DNA of 64,000 nucleotides from Dendrolimus kikuchii (GCA_019925095.2 CM034412.1:2418001-2482000); one strand, 5' to 3'; shown: positions 10,530 through 21,009, numbered from the stretch's first letter. The notes: a model not told the origin generated them from the sequence alone. Numbers and translations: made by a program.

Positions 10530-10789
10530 CCACCGATATATGGTGGAAATACCAACAAAGCGGACGAAACGCTATGCTTCCTCTTTCATCATACCCACCG
10601 CTGAAGAGTGGAACTCTTTACCGTCGTCTGTTTTTCCTGAAGAATACAATCTAGGTGTCTTTAAGTCTCGCTTAAAGAAGAAGATACCTGATCTTCTAGG
10701 TAAGTGTGCTCCACCTTAGTCTGCATTTCCGCCTGACATCAGGCGAAATGTCAGTCAAACGCGAACCTAATCAATATAAAAAAAAAGTT
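10530..10789 (+). pseudogene. Jockey/CR1-like LINE C-terminus and 3' UTR
   Basis: It encodes IPTKRTKRYASSFIIP, then AEEWNSLPSSVFPEEYN, then GVFKSRLKKKIPDLLG and a stop at 10717. This is the end of a LINE RT protein. The 3' UTR contains cgcgaacctaatc and A9, as in the copies at 6970 and 45765. The open frame that starts at 10417 is a chance fusion through the neighbouring C-LINE piece. Confidence 0.65.
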
Positions 10790-10812
10790 AATCATAAAAC
10801 AAGCAATTATTA

Positions 10813-11297
10813 TCTATACTAATATTATAAAAAGGAAAGATTTGTTTGTTTGCATTGAATAGGCTCCGAAACTACTGAACCGATTTGAAAATTAGACCAA
10901 AGCGATGAGAGGTGAAGCCACTTAAGATAGCGCAGCCACCAGAGTCAATCGCCGGCATGTGTGGAGACTCGGCAAGGTACCTCCGCCTCTCTCTTTGTGG
11001 CGAGGTAACCCATGGGCAATACTCCACTAAAACCACCCTCCTCCCACGTGCCCCGCGCTTATGGCAGGAAGAGCGTGAGACTTAGAACGTAGTTACGCCC
11101 ACGCTGATCCTAGCGGATCAGTGCTTAAGAATGCCCCGGGAAGCAGTGGAGTCTCACTTCGTCAACAGGGGGATGACTCCTCCGCTCCCTAGATGCTGGA
11201 GGACCGCTGCCTGTTGGCAAGCTTTTTTTTTTTGAAACGGGGGAAATGCGTTTCGCATCTTTCTAGATACCCGTGCGAAGCCGGGTCACGCCGCTAG
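10813..11297 (+). mobile_element. Non-autonomous Helitron carrying repeat B
   Basis: It begins TCTATACTAATATTATAA and ends gccgCTAG followed by T, with a cgtgcgaagccgg stretch near the 3' end, all typical of Lep1-like Helitrons. About 340 bp of unrelated repeat B lie inside it. Confidence 0.7.
10893..11265 (-). repeat. SINE-like repeat B inside the Helitron, rearranged
   Basis: Shares tagaccaaagcga, ccccgcgcttatg and gaacgtagttacgcccacgc with the B copies at 19792-20168 and 57179-57531. In those copies the poly-T stretch and the gtttcgcat word come before tagaccaaagc. Here they come after the body (about 11222-11262), so this copy is permuted or built from two pieces. Confidence 0.55.
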
Positions 11298-11604
11298 TTA
11301 AAATAAAATAATTAAGACGCTATTTTTAATTTAAATTTCATTTCGCCAATTACTGTCCCAGTTTTGCTTTACTCCGACGAAGTTTCGACTTTGGAAACTG
11401 ACAGAACGTCGGGTCCTTTAATTTTTTGGCTAATTCAATTTGGAAACAATTTAACTTTCGCCCAAGAGTTGAGATCGCTTAAATAGTTGATTAAAATAGA
11501 GTATTTAACTTCACCCATATATATGGTCCCTCTTTACTGATATTTAAATGGGAATGTGTGTTTGCTTCAATATTTGAAACTTGTTTTTATTTTATTTATT
11601 TATA

Positions 11605-12022
11605 ATAGGTTGGGGAAAAAGTCTTTTCGCATATAGAATATGAACTTGTAATAAGATCTCTTTGGCTATACCATTTGTATCTGGCTGGTTTTGGTATCAT
11701 TAAAAAGTTTTAATTTTAAAGAAGACAATTCCAAATTCAAATTAGGAAAATGTGTGATTTTCATTTGGTTCGGTCTCTGCAGAATTCCTTAGGCAGTGTC
11801 AGGTTAACATCACGAGAGGACTGCCAAAAGCACTTGTCGCAGTTTTTTGATCAGAAGCCCCAAAATTTTTATAGCAATGGGATCACGTCCCTACCTACAA
11901 GATGGCAAAAAGTTATCCAACAAAATGGCACCTACATACTTTAGTCAAATGTAAATAAACTTTATAAAAAAACCTTTTGAATTTTTATATAAAATGTGAA
12001 GAAACTTTTTCCGCAACCCAAT
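11605..12022 (+). mobile_element. Internally deleted mariner element
   Basis: The left end is ataggttggggaaaaagt and the right end, complemented, is attgggttgcggaaaaagtt. These are mariner terminal inverted repeats at a TA-rich site. Between them only the transposase C-terminal end remains, in the frame at 11750-11944 (DFHLVRSLQNSLGSVRLTS ... SNGITSLPTRWQKVI). The N-terminal helix-turn-helix region and first two catalytic Asp residues are absent, so this is a MITE-like deletion derivative. Confidence 0.75.
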
Positions 12023-12194
12023 ATTATATAAAATTATTAGAATTAGACATGTTTGCTGAAGAGTTTCTTGCGCCACTTTTTCTCTTCAATTCAACACGTT
12101 GAGAGCGGTGGTAAATTAGATTAGGCTCCCATAGAGTAAATAATAACCATAAACAAAATTAAAACTAAATAATTAAAATGAACTAGTTGGCGGC

Positions 12195-12305
12195 AGGCTA
12201 AATAAAACTTTAATAATACTCATTGACACTTGACATCTTTAACTTCCGTGATCACGGCCACTGAAAACTGGCCGAAACGTCGGAATAATAAAAATCAAAT
12301 AAATT
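12195..12305 (+). repeat. Element H fragment adjoining the satellite
   Basis: Contains cattgacacttgacatc and gatcacggccactgaaaa...ctggccgaaacgtcgg, shared with 13725-13835 and 24862-25240. It runs straight into the satellite array at 12306. Confidence 0.55.
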
Positions 12306-13175
12306 GTGAAAACTCGAAAGGCCACATTTGACTATACAGTTCACATTTCTCACAAAAACATATAATTACTACTCAAAAACTATTAATATCCTACAACTAT
12401 TCTTCATTTTAGAGTGATTTTACACGTTTTTAGAAAACAAAACTGCACAGCACAACCTTCACTTTCAGTTCCCGCCAAAAACTCGTTCCCAATTTATTTA
12501 TTTTTTGTTTAAGGCTTGGCACCTAGGCCTTTAAGCCAGGCGCCGTTGTATTGTTGGCTACAACCGACGTCATTCAACGGAGTTGCTGTGAAAACTCGAA
12601 AGGCCACATTTGGCTATATAGTTCACATTTCTCGCAAAAACACATAATTACTACTCAAAAACTATCAACATTCTACAAATATTGTTCATTTTAGAGTGAT
12701 TTTACACGTTTGTAGAAAATAAAACTGCACAGCACAACATCTCCTTTCAGTTCCCGCCAAAAACTCCGTTTCCAATCTTAAAATCATTATTTGCACAGAT
12801 AATAAAAATTATCAATGTCCTTCAACTACGTTCACTTTTAACCAAATTCTAACATTCACATTAGTAAACCTAATATTTCTTCAATCGATGAGTAAGCGTC
12901 GATTTAAAAATGGAATATTTTCTTCGTCAAGTTGCTCATTAAAACACTCAATGTTCCCAATATAAAAAATCATTCTTTGCACAGATAATAAAAATTATTA
13001 ATGTTCTTCAACTACGTTCATTTTTAATAACATTCTAACATTCACATTAGTAAACCTAATATTTCTCCAATCGATGAGCTAGCGTCGATTTAAAAATGGA
13101 ATATTTTCCTCGTCAGGTTGTTCGTTAAAACACTCAATGCTACCAATCTTAAATTAATTCTTTGCACAGATAAAA
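12306..13175. repeat. Tandem satellite-like array, ~185-bp monomers
   Basis: Two direct copies at 12306-12491 and 12588-12772 share gtgaaaactcgaaaggcca and agttcccgccaaaaact. They are separated by an unrelated ~96-bp segment. Two further copies follow, anchored by ttgcacagat at 12791, 12977 and 13162 (periods 186 and 185). The two sets look related to each other (for example tcctacaactattcttcatttt against tccttcaactacgttcactttt), so I read this as four to five diverged monomers. Confidence 0.6.
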
Positions 13176-13632
13176 AAATATCGAAGTGTAAATTTCAATG
13201 TAAACGCTAAGGACGCTCGAGGAAAAATCTTTTTTCTTTTTTTTTATATTAATCTACGTTTGAGTTTTTTTGTTCCTTTGTGAACGAAGCCGATTGAATA
13301 ATGCTCTGAGGCTCCGGTTTGTACTTTATCAGAAATAATACTGGCAGGTGTTAATTTTTTCTCTTTCTTTTGTTACGTTCTAATTTCAACCTTTGGTTTC
13401 GTTTATTTTTGCTATGTTGCCAGTATTGAGTTGAACATTATTTAGAATAACCTTTATAGGAGTGAGTTTTATTACATAGCAACTTTGGGTGACAATTGTT
13501 GTCTGTGTCACAAAAGTTGTATACGAGTAATAAGAATTTCGTTTGAGAAGCTTTTAGTAAGATGGCGCCATAGTTTAGTCGCGCTTTTTGATGTTTAACC
13601 ATTTATGATAAAAAATGAAAGGTGCATATATA

Positions 13633-13724
13633 CTAGGATATGCCCGCGACTTCGTCCACACTTGATGTGAAATTCCCGCGGGATTCCCGGGACAAAAAGT
13701 GCCGCAGCATTTAGAAAAGAATGT
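13633..13724 (-). mobile_element. Helitron 3' end fragment
   Basis: On the minus strand it finishes gaagtcgcgggcatatcCTAG followed by T, as in Lep1-like Helitrons. The 5' part is missing. Confidence 0.45.
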
Positions 13725-13835
13725 AAGTTGATCACGGCCACTGAAAAGTGGCCGAAACGTCGGAATAACCAAAATCAAATAAATTACCGCGCTTAAAACC
13801 GTTAAAACGTAGTTTTATTAAGAACGTAAGTTATC
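13725..13835 (+). repeat. Element H fragment
   Basis: Carries the gatcacggccactgaaaa core, gaaacgtcgg, and a downstream block ttaaaaccgttaaaacgtag that is also the end of the H element at 24862-25240. Confidence 0.6.
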
Positions 13836-13879
13836 ATTTTATGCAAACTATGTCGGAATAAGTTAATTTTTATGCACCC

Positions 13880-14013
13880 GAACTACTTCCGGAATAAATT
13901 TCGTAAACGAACTTTCTGTTATTTACTATGGTCTGGGTGTCTGGATTCGGCCCCAGAGTGGTCCGTTGTATATTAACCATAACACAATCGTAACTTACTT
14001 AGCTTGGGGATAT
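13880..14013 (+). mobile_element. SINE U tail fragment
   Basis: Matches the 3' two thirds of the tRNA-derived SINE at 27503-27709 (tttactatggtctgggtg, ccccagagt, gtccgttgtatatta). The tRNA-like head is missing. An LTR begins right after it. Confidence 0.6.
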
Positions 14014-14016
14014 TAT

Positions 14017-14462
14017 TGTTACGACCGAGATGCCGATAAAAGTAGACTCACACTTGCATACCATAAAAGCGCACTTTATTACCGTTCCGCATTTGAACTC
14101 TTTTGTTTACGTTGTATTTAAAATTTGTAATTATAAAAACGGCCCATTGTGTATTTTAATCTTTTATGGTAGTCATTGGCCAGGTGTGATTCTAAGAAAT
14201 TCAGTCCACGTGGGCGAGAGACATCATATTTGTGCAGTATAAAGCAATGCCCCAATGGAGAGATGGGCAGTCGAGCGATAACCAGCCGCGAGGCAAGACT
14301 TGTGTACATTCGATAATCTATTTAGTGACGGACTTTGCGCGTGTTATTGAATCGTGCATTACGTTTGGACTGATTGTGTTCAGTTATATTTGTACCTGTA
14401 TTATACGTGTTTGTATAGTTCTAATAAATTCTATAATAATTCATTTTAATTCGAGTCAGCCG
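14017..14462 (+). mobile_element. LTR of the 72-545 family, 3' end eroded
   Basis: Begins TGTTACGACCG, has an agtataaagc TATA-like word near 14237 and AATAAA at 14423-14428. The last bases corresponding to the terminal gtaaca are missing. Confidence 0.65.
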
Positions 14463-14589
14463 ATAATATATAAAAAAATGTGAGTGTGCAGTTCAAACAC
14501 AGTAGAAGGGAAACAAAGTGTGACAAGGGGTGGGAGGGATTCTAAATTTCGTGACGTCACATTTCATATATTATATCGTTACATCTTAC

Positions 14590-14680
14590 CGTGACATCGC
14601 CAAACGTGTAATAGACGTCACACGCGACCAGAAGGCTGGCGTCTATCTTGCTCAAAGATTAAGCGTTGGGTATAATTTGA
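14590..14680 (+). pseudogene. LINE C-terminal scrap (VDVSRDQK family)
   Basis: Encodes VIDVTRDQKAGVYLAQRLSVG, aligned with DVSRDQKTGLYLGQRISIA in the 44917-45423 ORF and DVSRAQKPGLYFGQCMSVA at 17543-17830. It is cut off by the SINE-A copy that follows. Confidence 0.6.
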
Positions 14681-14682
14681 TC

Positions 14683-14998
14683 TGTGCAGGAATGCAGAAA
14701 GAGTACAATTTCCTGCGACCGGGCGGGCTGTCGTAAGAGGCAACTTAACAACCCACAGCCAGGTGGTAAGGCATTTGCCCGACTGGATGGCTACCACCCC
14801 TGGTCTAGAGTGTGCCGCCATAACAACCTTGAGTTGTGTTCCGGCATTAGTGACCAGGTTCCAGTCTCCCTTAAGAGAGAAGCAGCGCATTTGTAGCACC
14901 TTTGGTGTTGCAAATGTCCATAGGCGATGGAAACCGCTTTCCATCAAGTGGGCCGTCTGCCTGTCTGCTGAACTCTTGCAATAAAAATAAAATAAATA
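14683..14998 (+). mobile_element. SINE-A copy
   Basis: Near full length with an A-rich (aaaataaaataaa) tail. Several overlapping short frames here are chance. Confidence 0.75.
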
Positions 14999-15029
14999 AT
15001 TTATTCTATCTCATTCTCAGTTTATCTCT

Positions 15030-15075
15030 TTTTAGTGTCGCTTTTTCGTTTCATCGAGTTTCAAATCATAACGGT
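15030..15075. repeat. Fragment of repeat F
   Basis: The words tttttagtgtcgctttttcg and tttcatcgag match the end of F at 28190-28222 and, reversed, 43140-43175. Confidence 0.4.
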
Positions 15076-15186
15076 GCTAAAGAAGTTTTACTTAATTATT
15101 TTTTTTAAACCCGCAAATACGTAACAACTATCTATAAATAAGGGGAGAGATGGAACAACAACAATGTTAGCCTGTAAACTTTATAT

Positions 15187-15585
15187 ATTAGGTTGGGGAA
15201 AAAGTTTCTTCGCATTTTATATAAAAATTCAAAAGGTTTTTTTATAAAGTTTATTTACATTTGACTAAAGTATGTAGGTGCCATCTTGTAGGTAGGGATG
15301 TGATCCCATTGCTATAAAAAATTTGGGGCTTCTGATCAAACAACTGCGACCAGTGGTTTTGGCAGTCCTCTCGTGATGTTAACCTGACACTGCCTAAGAA
15401 ATTCTGCAGAGACCGAAACAGGTGAAAATCTGAAGGTGCAAGGTCAGGACTATACGGCGGATGCATTAGCACCTCCCAGCCAAACTCTCGTAATTTTTGC
15501 TGAGTGGCTAAAGATGTGTGAGGTCTAGCGTTATCATGGTGAAAAACCACACCCCTTCTGTTGATTAATTCCGGCGCTTTCTCTC
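15187..15585 (-). pseudogene. mariner transposase C-terminal half with 3' terminal repeat
   Basis: The minus-strand frame (15251-15550) holds the last two catalytic aspartates of a mariner transposase: VFHHDNARPH and YSPDLAPSDFHLF, with exactly 34 residues between the two Asp, the D34D spacing that defines mariner. It continues through SNGITSLPTRW. The 3' terminal repeat (ttaggttggggaaaaagttt, reversed) is at 15188. The 5' half, including the DNA-binding domain and first Asp, is missing beyond 15585, so the copy is dead. It is close in sequence to the copy at 11605-12022. Confidence 0.85.
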
Positions 15586-16100
15586 ATATTATAAAATATA
15601 TATTATTTAGTTACGATCGCGGTAGTTTTTTGCGTTATTTGCAAACAACAATAGTATTGACTGTAATAATCCACAAGTGTCGGCATACTCGCGCCACCCG
15701 CCGGAAATGCGGCGAGTGACGGTAACCGCCGGCCATTACGGACGCCGTCGCCTTTGCGGACCCACTTCCGGTGTTCAACGACGGAACGGTAACGGTTTCC
15801 GGTGTTGATATTTCATAAGTTTCATCAGGATGTTTTTTTATATATATTACATTGCTAGTGTTGGGCTCTGATGGGGAGAGTGGTATTTATGGGTAGCTAA
15901 ATGGAGTTACCTGTCTCGCTCATACATTACCACATTCAATTTAATATTTTTTTTCAATTTTTTTTTTCTAAAGTTATTTATTGTCACATTCATATTTATA
16001 AAAATGCATAACTGCATATACACAGAATAAGAATAGATTAAATTAATAATACATAATTTCCATATGAATATATGACAGAAGTATAACTATTAGTACATAA
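15586..16100. other. Unassigned DNA with a GC-rich patch at 15690-15810
   Basis: The patch is rich in CGG/CCG triplets (ccgccggaaatgcggcg) and lacks an open frame. The flanks are AT-rich. I do not recognise a family. Confidence 0.3.
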
Positions 16101-16104
16101 CATT

Positions 16105-16105
16105 T

Positions 16106-16177
<72 letters not shown>

Positions 16178-16198
16178 ATGTATATATATATGTGTGTG

Positions 16199-16254
<56 letters not shown>

Positions 16255-16276
16255 AGTGTGTATGTATGTATATTTG
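16105..16276. repeat. Compound microsatellite (AC)n(AT)n(GT)n
   Basis: The tract runs (CA)9, a long TA run, then interrupted GT repeats and GTAT steps. It can form a hairpin because the CA and GT blocks are complementary. The 66-84 codon frames through it are artefacts. Confidence 0.95.
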
Positions 16277-16346
16277 TTGTATATGTCGAGGAAAAAAGCC
16301 ATAAACGTTTTATACCACTAATGAGTTCAGTATCTGAGAAAATATT

Positions 16347-16694
16347 ACATACACACATACATACATAACTTCACGCCAGTTCCCTTGCGGGGTAGGCACG
16401 AACAACAGAGCGCCATTTAGGCTCATTCTTACACACCTCACTTGCTTCTTTGACATTCATAACTCTTGTCATGCGCGCTCGTCTGTTCTTAAGGCTCCTG
16501 ACATCACCTTCTGCTAGTACACGATCAATTTGATCATGGAAGGTGTGTCGTGGCCTTCTACAACTTCTGCATCCATTCACTTTTGCATTGTATATCTGTT
16601 TAGTCATTCTTTCATCATACATTCTTTCCATATGCCCGAACCACCGGAGCATTCCTTTCCTTACCTTCACCCCGACACTCTCTTTCAGACCTCT
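16347..16694 (-). pseudogene. C-LINE 5'-truncated copy
   Basis: Flanked by a 12-bp duplication, tgagaaaatatt, at 16335-16346 and 16695-16706, with the (CATA)n tail on the left. The minus-strand frame 16371-16670 is open from VRKGMLRWFGHMERM through ARELA. It contains only the C-terminal ~100 residues. Confidence 0.85.
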
Positions 16695-16782
16695 TGAGAA
16701 AATATTGATCTAAGAAATTAGGTCTATGAAACATTTTTTTGTAAGAAATTAAATTTCCAACGAATTTGCTATTTACATTTTT

Positions 16783-16815
16783 TGAAGTGAAACTTCTATA
16801 TAGACGGGGTATCCC
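16783..16815 (+). repeat. Terminal fragment of repeat G
   Basis: The word gaagtgaaacttctatatag followed by acggggt is the same boundary seen in G at 25810-25850 (reversed) and 61228. Confidence 0.45.
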
Positions 16816-17269
16816 GAGTGCGTACCCCCGCTCGCACGTAACAATACGTTATACTTTTGAGGTAGTAATCTTTAATAGCAAGTCTCTTAAAGAATTTGTA
16901 TGGACCGTGGTATTCAAGGACATACAATAATAAAAATATCCTAATTGAAAGACAGAAATGAACTGTCAAAAATCGGCTTATGCCATCAAAAGCAGGCAAC
17001 ACTGTGTACGTTTTAGGAAAATTCCATTGAAAATTGAGTTATTTATACGCTGTTATAGAAACACGACGTATATCAAAACAATTGTTACAGTTCCGATGAT
17101 TTATGTGTTTGCGCGGGGCTAATTAATCATTATATCCGCAGCGTTGTAAATTTTAAAGTGTAATTTCATACGTTGCTTGAGAGTTTCAATGGTATCCTAT
17201 TATCATATTAATGAGATATTTTTGTGTTTAAAACAGGTGAAAATATGGTATATTTATTTTTATTACGTA

Positions 17270-17518
17270 CTAGCTGTGCCCGTAACTTCGTAACCTAAAA
17301 AAGTAGTCTCAGTTACTCCGTATAAACATCAGCTATGTGGTAGTAAAAGTCCTGTCAAAATTGGTCCAGCCGTTTCAGAGATTTGCCGGAACATCCAAGC
17401 AAACAGACAAAAGTTTTAAAAATCGACTGAAGTGCCGTATATACTTATATGCATTTAGTGAAATGCTGTTTCTTTTGACATTACAAACAGACACTTCAAT
17501 TTTATTTATCTGTATAGA
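17270..17518 (-). mobile_element. Non-autonomous Helitron (Lep1-like)
   Basis: On the minus strand it begins TCTATACAGATAAATAAAAT and ends gggcacagCTAG. The same 5' end occurs at 40843 (plus) and, diverged, at 56545-56770 (minus). Confidence 0.7.
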
Positions 17519-17542
17519 TTTACAAGTATTAATAAAATATAC

Positions 17543-17832
17543 CTATACTAATAATATGAATACTATAGCTTTATTTACAAAAAAAGAAAATAACAACTTA
17601 TAAACGGGTCCCAAATCACCGTCAGTTAGGAACGTTCCCAAAACGCTGGTTGCGTTACCACTTTGTATGGCAACGCTCATGCATTGCCCAAAATACAAGC
17701 CGGGCTTTTGGGCGCGTGAGACGTCTATCAACCATGTAGGTAGGTCTCGATAAAGGCGGTGGGCTTTTGGACCCCATAGCCCCAGAGTTACGACACCAGA
17801 AGCCACAAATATATGTCCGTATGGGAACACTG
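17543..17832 (-). pseudogene. LINE C-terminal fragment (VDVSRDQK family)
   Basis: The minus frame encodes GHIFVASGVVTLGLWGPKAH, then LIDVSRAQKPGLYFGQCMSV, then GNATSVLGTF. It aligns over ~80 residues with the 168-residue ORF at 44917-45423. A short AT-rich 3' UTR follows. It is 5'-truncated. Confidence 0.65.
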
Positions 17833-18198
17833 CCTACTCAGCGAATTGCATCGAATGGCATGCGACGCGCACAGAGTGGCAGTTGTGTTCCATCGTTCAC
17901 ACCCGCGACGCGTTACTCATTTTAATAATATAATGCACATGTATACGTGAATAAATAATCTTGGTTTACTAGAACACGCATTCATTTACAATATCCCTAC
18001 CACCGACACATTTAAATATGTGCATAGTCCGTATATACATTTTTATTTATTTATTTATTTATCTTCGAAAAGTGAAATTATTTTTACAAAGATCACATTT
18101 GTCGGCAACGTTCTCGTAGATCGTAATGATTATACCATGTAACTATTGGTTTTATACAATTTAATAAATTTAGTATTAAAGACACTCCACTTTATAAA

Positions 18199-18205
<7 letters not shown>

Positions 18206-18249
<44 letters not shown>
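18206..18249. repeat. (AT)n microsatellite
   Basis: About 22 uninterrupted AT units. Confidence 0.95.
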
Positions 18250-18252
<3 letters not shown>

Positions 18253-19300
18253 TAACCACACCTATCAAAACCACACTTGATATTGCGTCACGTTTCATCC
18301 ACCAATTTATTGATGTATAATAATTTAGCACAGTTAAAGACTATGGTTAATACATGAACGTGATGCTATGTGAATACAGATAGATGATAGCTGTCAGAAC
18401 TGCCGATAAGATTGGGCATTTGTCTAAATCATCAAAAATGTCCAATCTCATAAACGTTTAAATATAATATTTAATATTGATTAGGATAGTGGTATGCACA
18501 TCACGTAAATGATAAGGTTTCTGTATATATAGTCTGCGTTAAATTAGGAACAATTAAGAAATTAATATACTGCAAGAGTACAATAACTCGTCGTCTTATT
18601 TTGTACTCCCCTCTCAGACGGTTGATACATGGGCTCTCTTTCTCATCAACGCACCACTCTACTAATCAAACTCTCACAATACGTATTGTTTCCGAAACTG
18701 GTATACACATCACAGAGACGATTAATTTATTCTTATTTGAGTACCTATTTTTATATTTATTTAAGTAAGTTTATTTAAGTACCTATTTTACTGCACAGCA
18801 TGCGGCAAAATAGTTATTTAAATGAGAGTATCTATTTTTCACTCGTTCAGTTCGTATACAGGCTTCGTAAATGTGTTGAAAAAATTTCTTATATCATTTG
18901 CATACTTATCTGTGCGTGAATTCAGCACCTATAATTTATATCCGTTTTTTTTATTGAACACGCAAAAATAAAAACATAAAGTAAGTGGTTGTTTTAATAT
19001 ATGTATATATATATAAACATTGATATATTTTTGTAGATATGTATTTGTATGGTATGTATATATCTATTTAATATATAAAATTTAATTAATTTATGTATTT
19101 ATTATTAAAAAGTAAGTAGTAAGTACTATATGTCATGTATATACCACACGCCATCATATCATCTCAATTCATTTCTGGGGTTGTCTGGAAGAGATCGCTT
19201 TTTAGCGATAAGACCGCCCTTTATACATACATAATAATATATAATTTTAGTCTTTAAGTTCATTTTTATATTGGTGTTTAATAAAGTGATATCTATCTAT
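18250..19300. other. AT-rich intergenic DNA, no gene seen
   Basis: Several long AT-rich tracts and no supported coding frame. There is a small tgtatatatat-type cluster near 19000-19080. Confidence 0.5.
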
Positions 19301-19309
19301 CCTTACCTC

Positions 19310-19450
19310 TGTCCCACGCCCTTTTTTCCTCTCCCTCCTATACCCACCCTAAAGGCTGGCAACACGCTTCGCACCTGGTGTTGGAACCGTCTATAGACGA
19401 TGATAACTACTTTCCATTACATGAGACGTCTGCTTATTTGACTAGCAATA
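19310..19450 (+). mobile_element. LINE/SINE 3' tail fragment related to SINE-A
   Basis: ggcaacacgcttcgcacctg followed by gtgttggaaccgtctataga is a third version of the 3' module shared by SINE-A and the Jockey/CR1-like LINE. It ends gactagcaataagaaaa. Confidence 0.5.
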
Positions 19451-19710
19451 AGAAAAGGTTTTTTAAGAGAGTACAATAACTACGGCCGCATTCAACGCGT
19501 CTATGTCTCGTTGTACTCTATAGATACGCGTGTACACGTTTTTTGACATGTACAGATTGCGTAGCAGGTGTTGCGAAATTTATTGACAAATTACTGAAGA
19601 GTTCTCCCAGGATATTAGAAACGAATGTTTTTTTTTTTTATTTTGGATGCGGTATTTTATTATTATTTGTTATACACACATATAAATATATTGTTTTTTT
19701 AATCAAATAT

Positions 19711-19791
19711 TTGGTAGGTGGTAGAGCATTGCCCGCCTGGATAACTACCACCCTTGATCTAGAATATTCCGCCATAGCAAACTTGAGTTGT
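19711..19791 (+). mobile_element. SINE-A, 5' half, split by B
   Basis: Carries the ggtggtag...ctaccaccc hairpin and the ttgagttgtg word. The last 13 bp (aaacttgagttgt, 19779-19791) are repeated after the B insertion. Confidence 0.7.
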
Positions 19792-20168
19792 GTTTTTTTT
19801 TGAGGCGTGGGAAATACGTTTCGCATACTACCTGGTCCTTTACTAGGGACTAGACCAAAGCGACGAGAGGTGTCACCCACGAATGGGCGCACCAGAGTCA
19901 AATCGCCGGCTTGTGTGGAGACTCGAAGACTCAATACTCCACTAAAAACACCCTCCTCCCATGTGCCCCGCGCTTATGACAGGAAGAGCGTGAGACTTAG
20001 AACGTAGTTACGCCCACGCTGATCCTAGCGCATCAGTGCTTGAGAATGCCCCGGGAAAGGCAAACTCACTTCGTCAACACGGGTGAAGACTCCACTGCTC
20101 CCTAGATGCTAGAGGGCCCTGCAGCGGTATTACGGGAGGAGATCTTGCGCATATCTGCGCCTCGTATG
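19792..20168 (-). mobile_element. SINE-like retroposon B, full copy with target duplication
   Basis: A 377-bp insertion in SINE-A flanked by aaacttgagttgt at 19779-19791 and 20169-20181. The poly-T run at its left edge shows that it is a poly(A) retroposon on the minus strand. It contains ccccgcgcttatg and gaacgtagttacgcccacgc. I see no pol III boxes or ORF. Another complete copy is at 57179-57531. Confidence 0.8.
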
Positions 20169-20335
20169 AAACTTGAGTTGTATTGCGGCATCAGTGGCCT
20201 AGTTCCTATCACAACTTCATGGCCAGCAAGACATTGGCAGCATCTTTGGCGTTTCAAATTTCCATAGGCAATGGTAACCACTTTCTATCAGGTGGGTCGA
20301 CAGTCTGTCTGCTGCACTAGTGGTGTTTTGGGTGT
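20169..20335 (+). mobile_element. SINE-A, 3' half, after B
   Basis: Continues from ttgcggcatcagtggccta to the ccataggcaatggtaacc tail. It is diverged relative to other copies, consistent with its age. Confidence 0.65.
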
Positions 20336-20351
20336 ATACAAAAAAACTTTA

Positions 20352-20548
20352 TTGCTTTTTGTTTATTACTGCAGTCCAGCCAACAGGTTAATGACCTAGT
20401 GGAAAGCGGTTACTGTCGCCTATACATATTGGCATCACCAAAGGTACTATAAATATGCCGCTAGGATACCGGCATCCTGCAACACAACTCAAGGTTGTTA
20501 TGGCGGCATGCTCTATACCAAGGACGGTGGCCATCCAGACTATATCCT
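20352..20548 (-). mobile_element. SINE-A copy, diverged
   Basis: Reverse copy with ggtagtgg-type words mutated and the 5' end missing. It lies head to head with the previous copy. Confidence 0.5.
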
Positions 20549-20734
20549 CTAAAACCTAACTACCGAAATGAAGCATGTAAATTCGAACACAAGAAAGAAA
20601 AACCTTTGTTTTCGTATATAGAGACGCACATACATAAAATACAAAGGTTTTTAGTTATTGAAATTCGTTAATCCGTCACAGAGCCTATACGAGACAAATT
20701 TTCAGACAGACAGGCAAAAATTTTAATAATTAAG

Positions 20735-21009
20735 CCGTATATGGAATACTGCTCACACTTATGGGCTGGAGCACCCGCTTACCAGACTGAACCTCTCGAC
20801 TCCATCCAGCGTCTCGCCTTTCGTATAGTCGACGATCCCATACTAACAGGCGGTTTAAAATCGCTTAGCCTTCGGACAGACTTTGCGTCCCTCTGCATAT
20901 TCTACCACCTGTACAACGGAGAGTGTTTCGAGGAACTGTTTAATCTGGTGCCAATGCCTCATTTTTACAACCTCCATCGATGGGATATTCACCCCCATTA
21001 CCTGGAACT
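20735..21009 (+). pseudogene. Jockey/CR1-like LINE RT C-terminal region, first part
   Basis: Encodes MEYCSHLWAGAPAYQTEPLD, then RIVDDPILTGGLKSLSLR, then FYHLYNGECFEELFNLVP and HPHYLEL. This is the conserved region C-terminal to the palm in Jockey/CR1-type LINE proteins. It is 5'-truncated and is interrupted at HPHYLEL by an RTE-like LINE. It resumes at 21477. The same family is at 52521-52979. Confidence 0.75.

Noticed and set aside
10417..10719. 100-codon protein as a real gene
   Set aside because: It starts in one LINE fragment (antisense) and ends in another; it is a chance fusion.
14683..14998. Pol III promoter in SINE-A
   Set aside because: ggttccagtct resembles a B box (9 of 11), but no A box lies at the right distance, so I do not claim a tRNA-derived head.
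16090..16368. ORFs rich in Thr/His or Cys/Val across 16090-16368
   Set aside because: They are translations of a (CA)n(TA)n(GT)n microsatellite.
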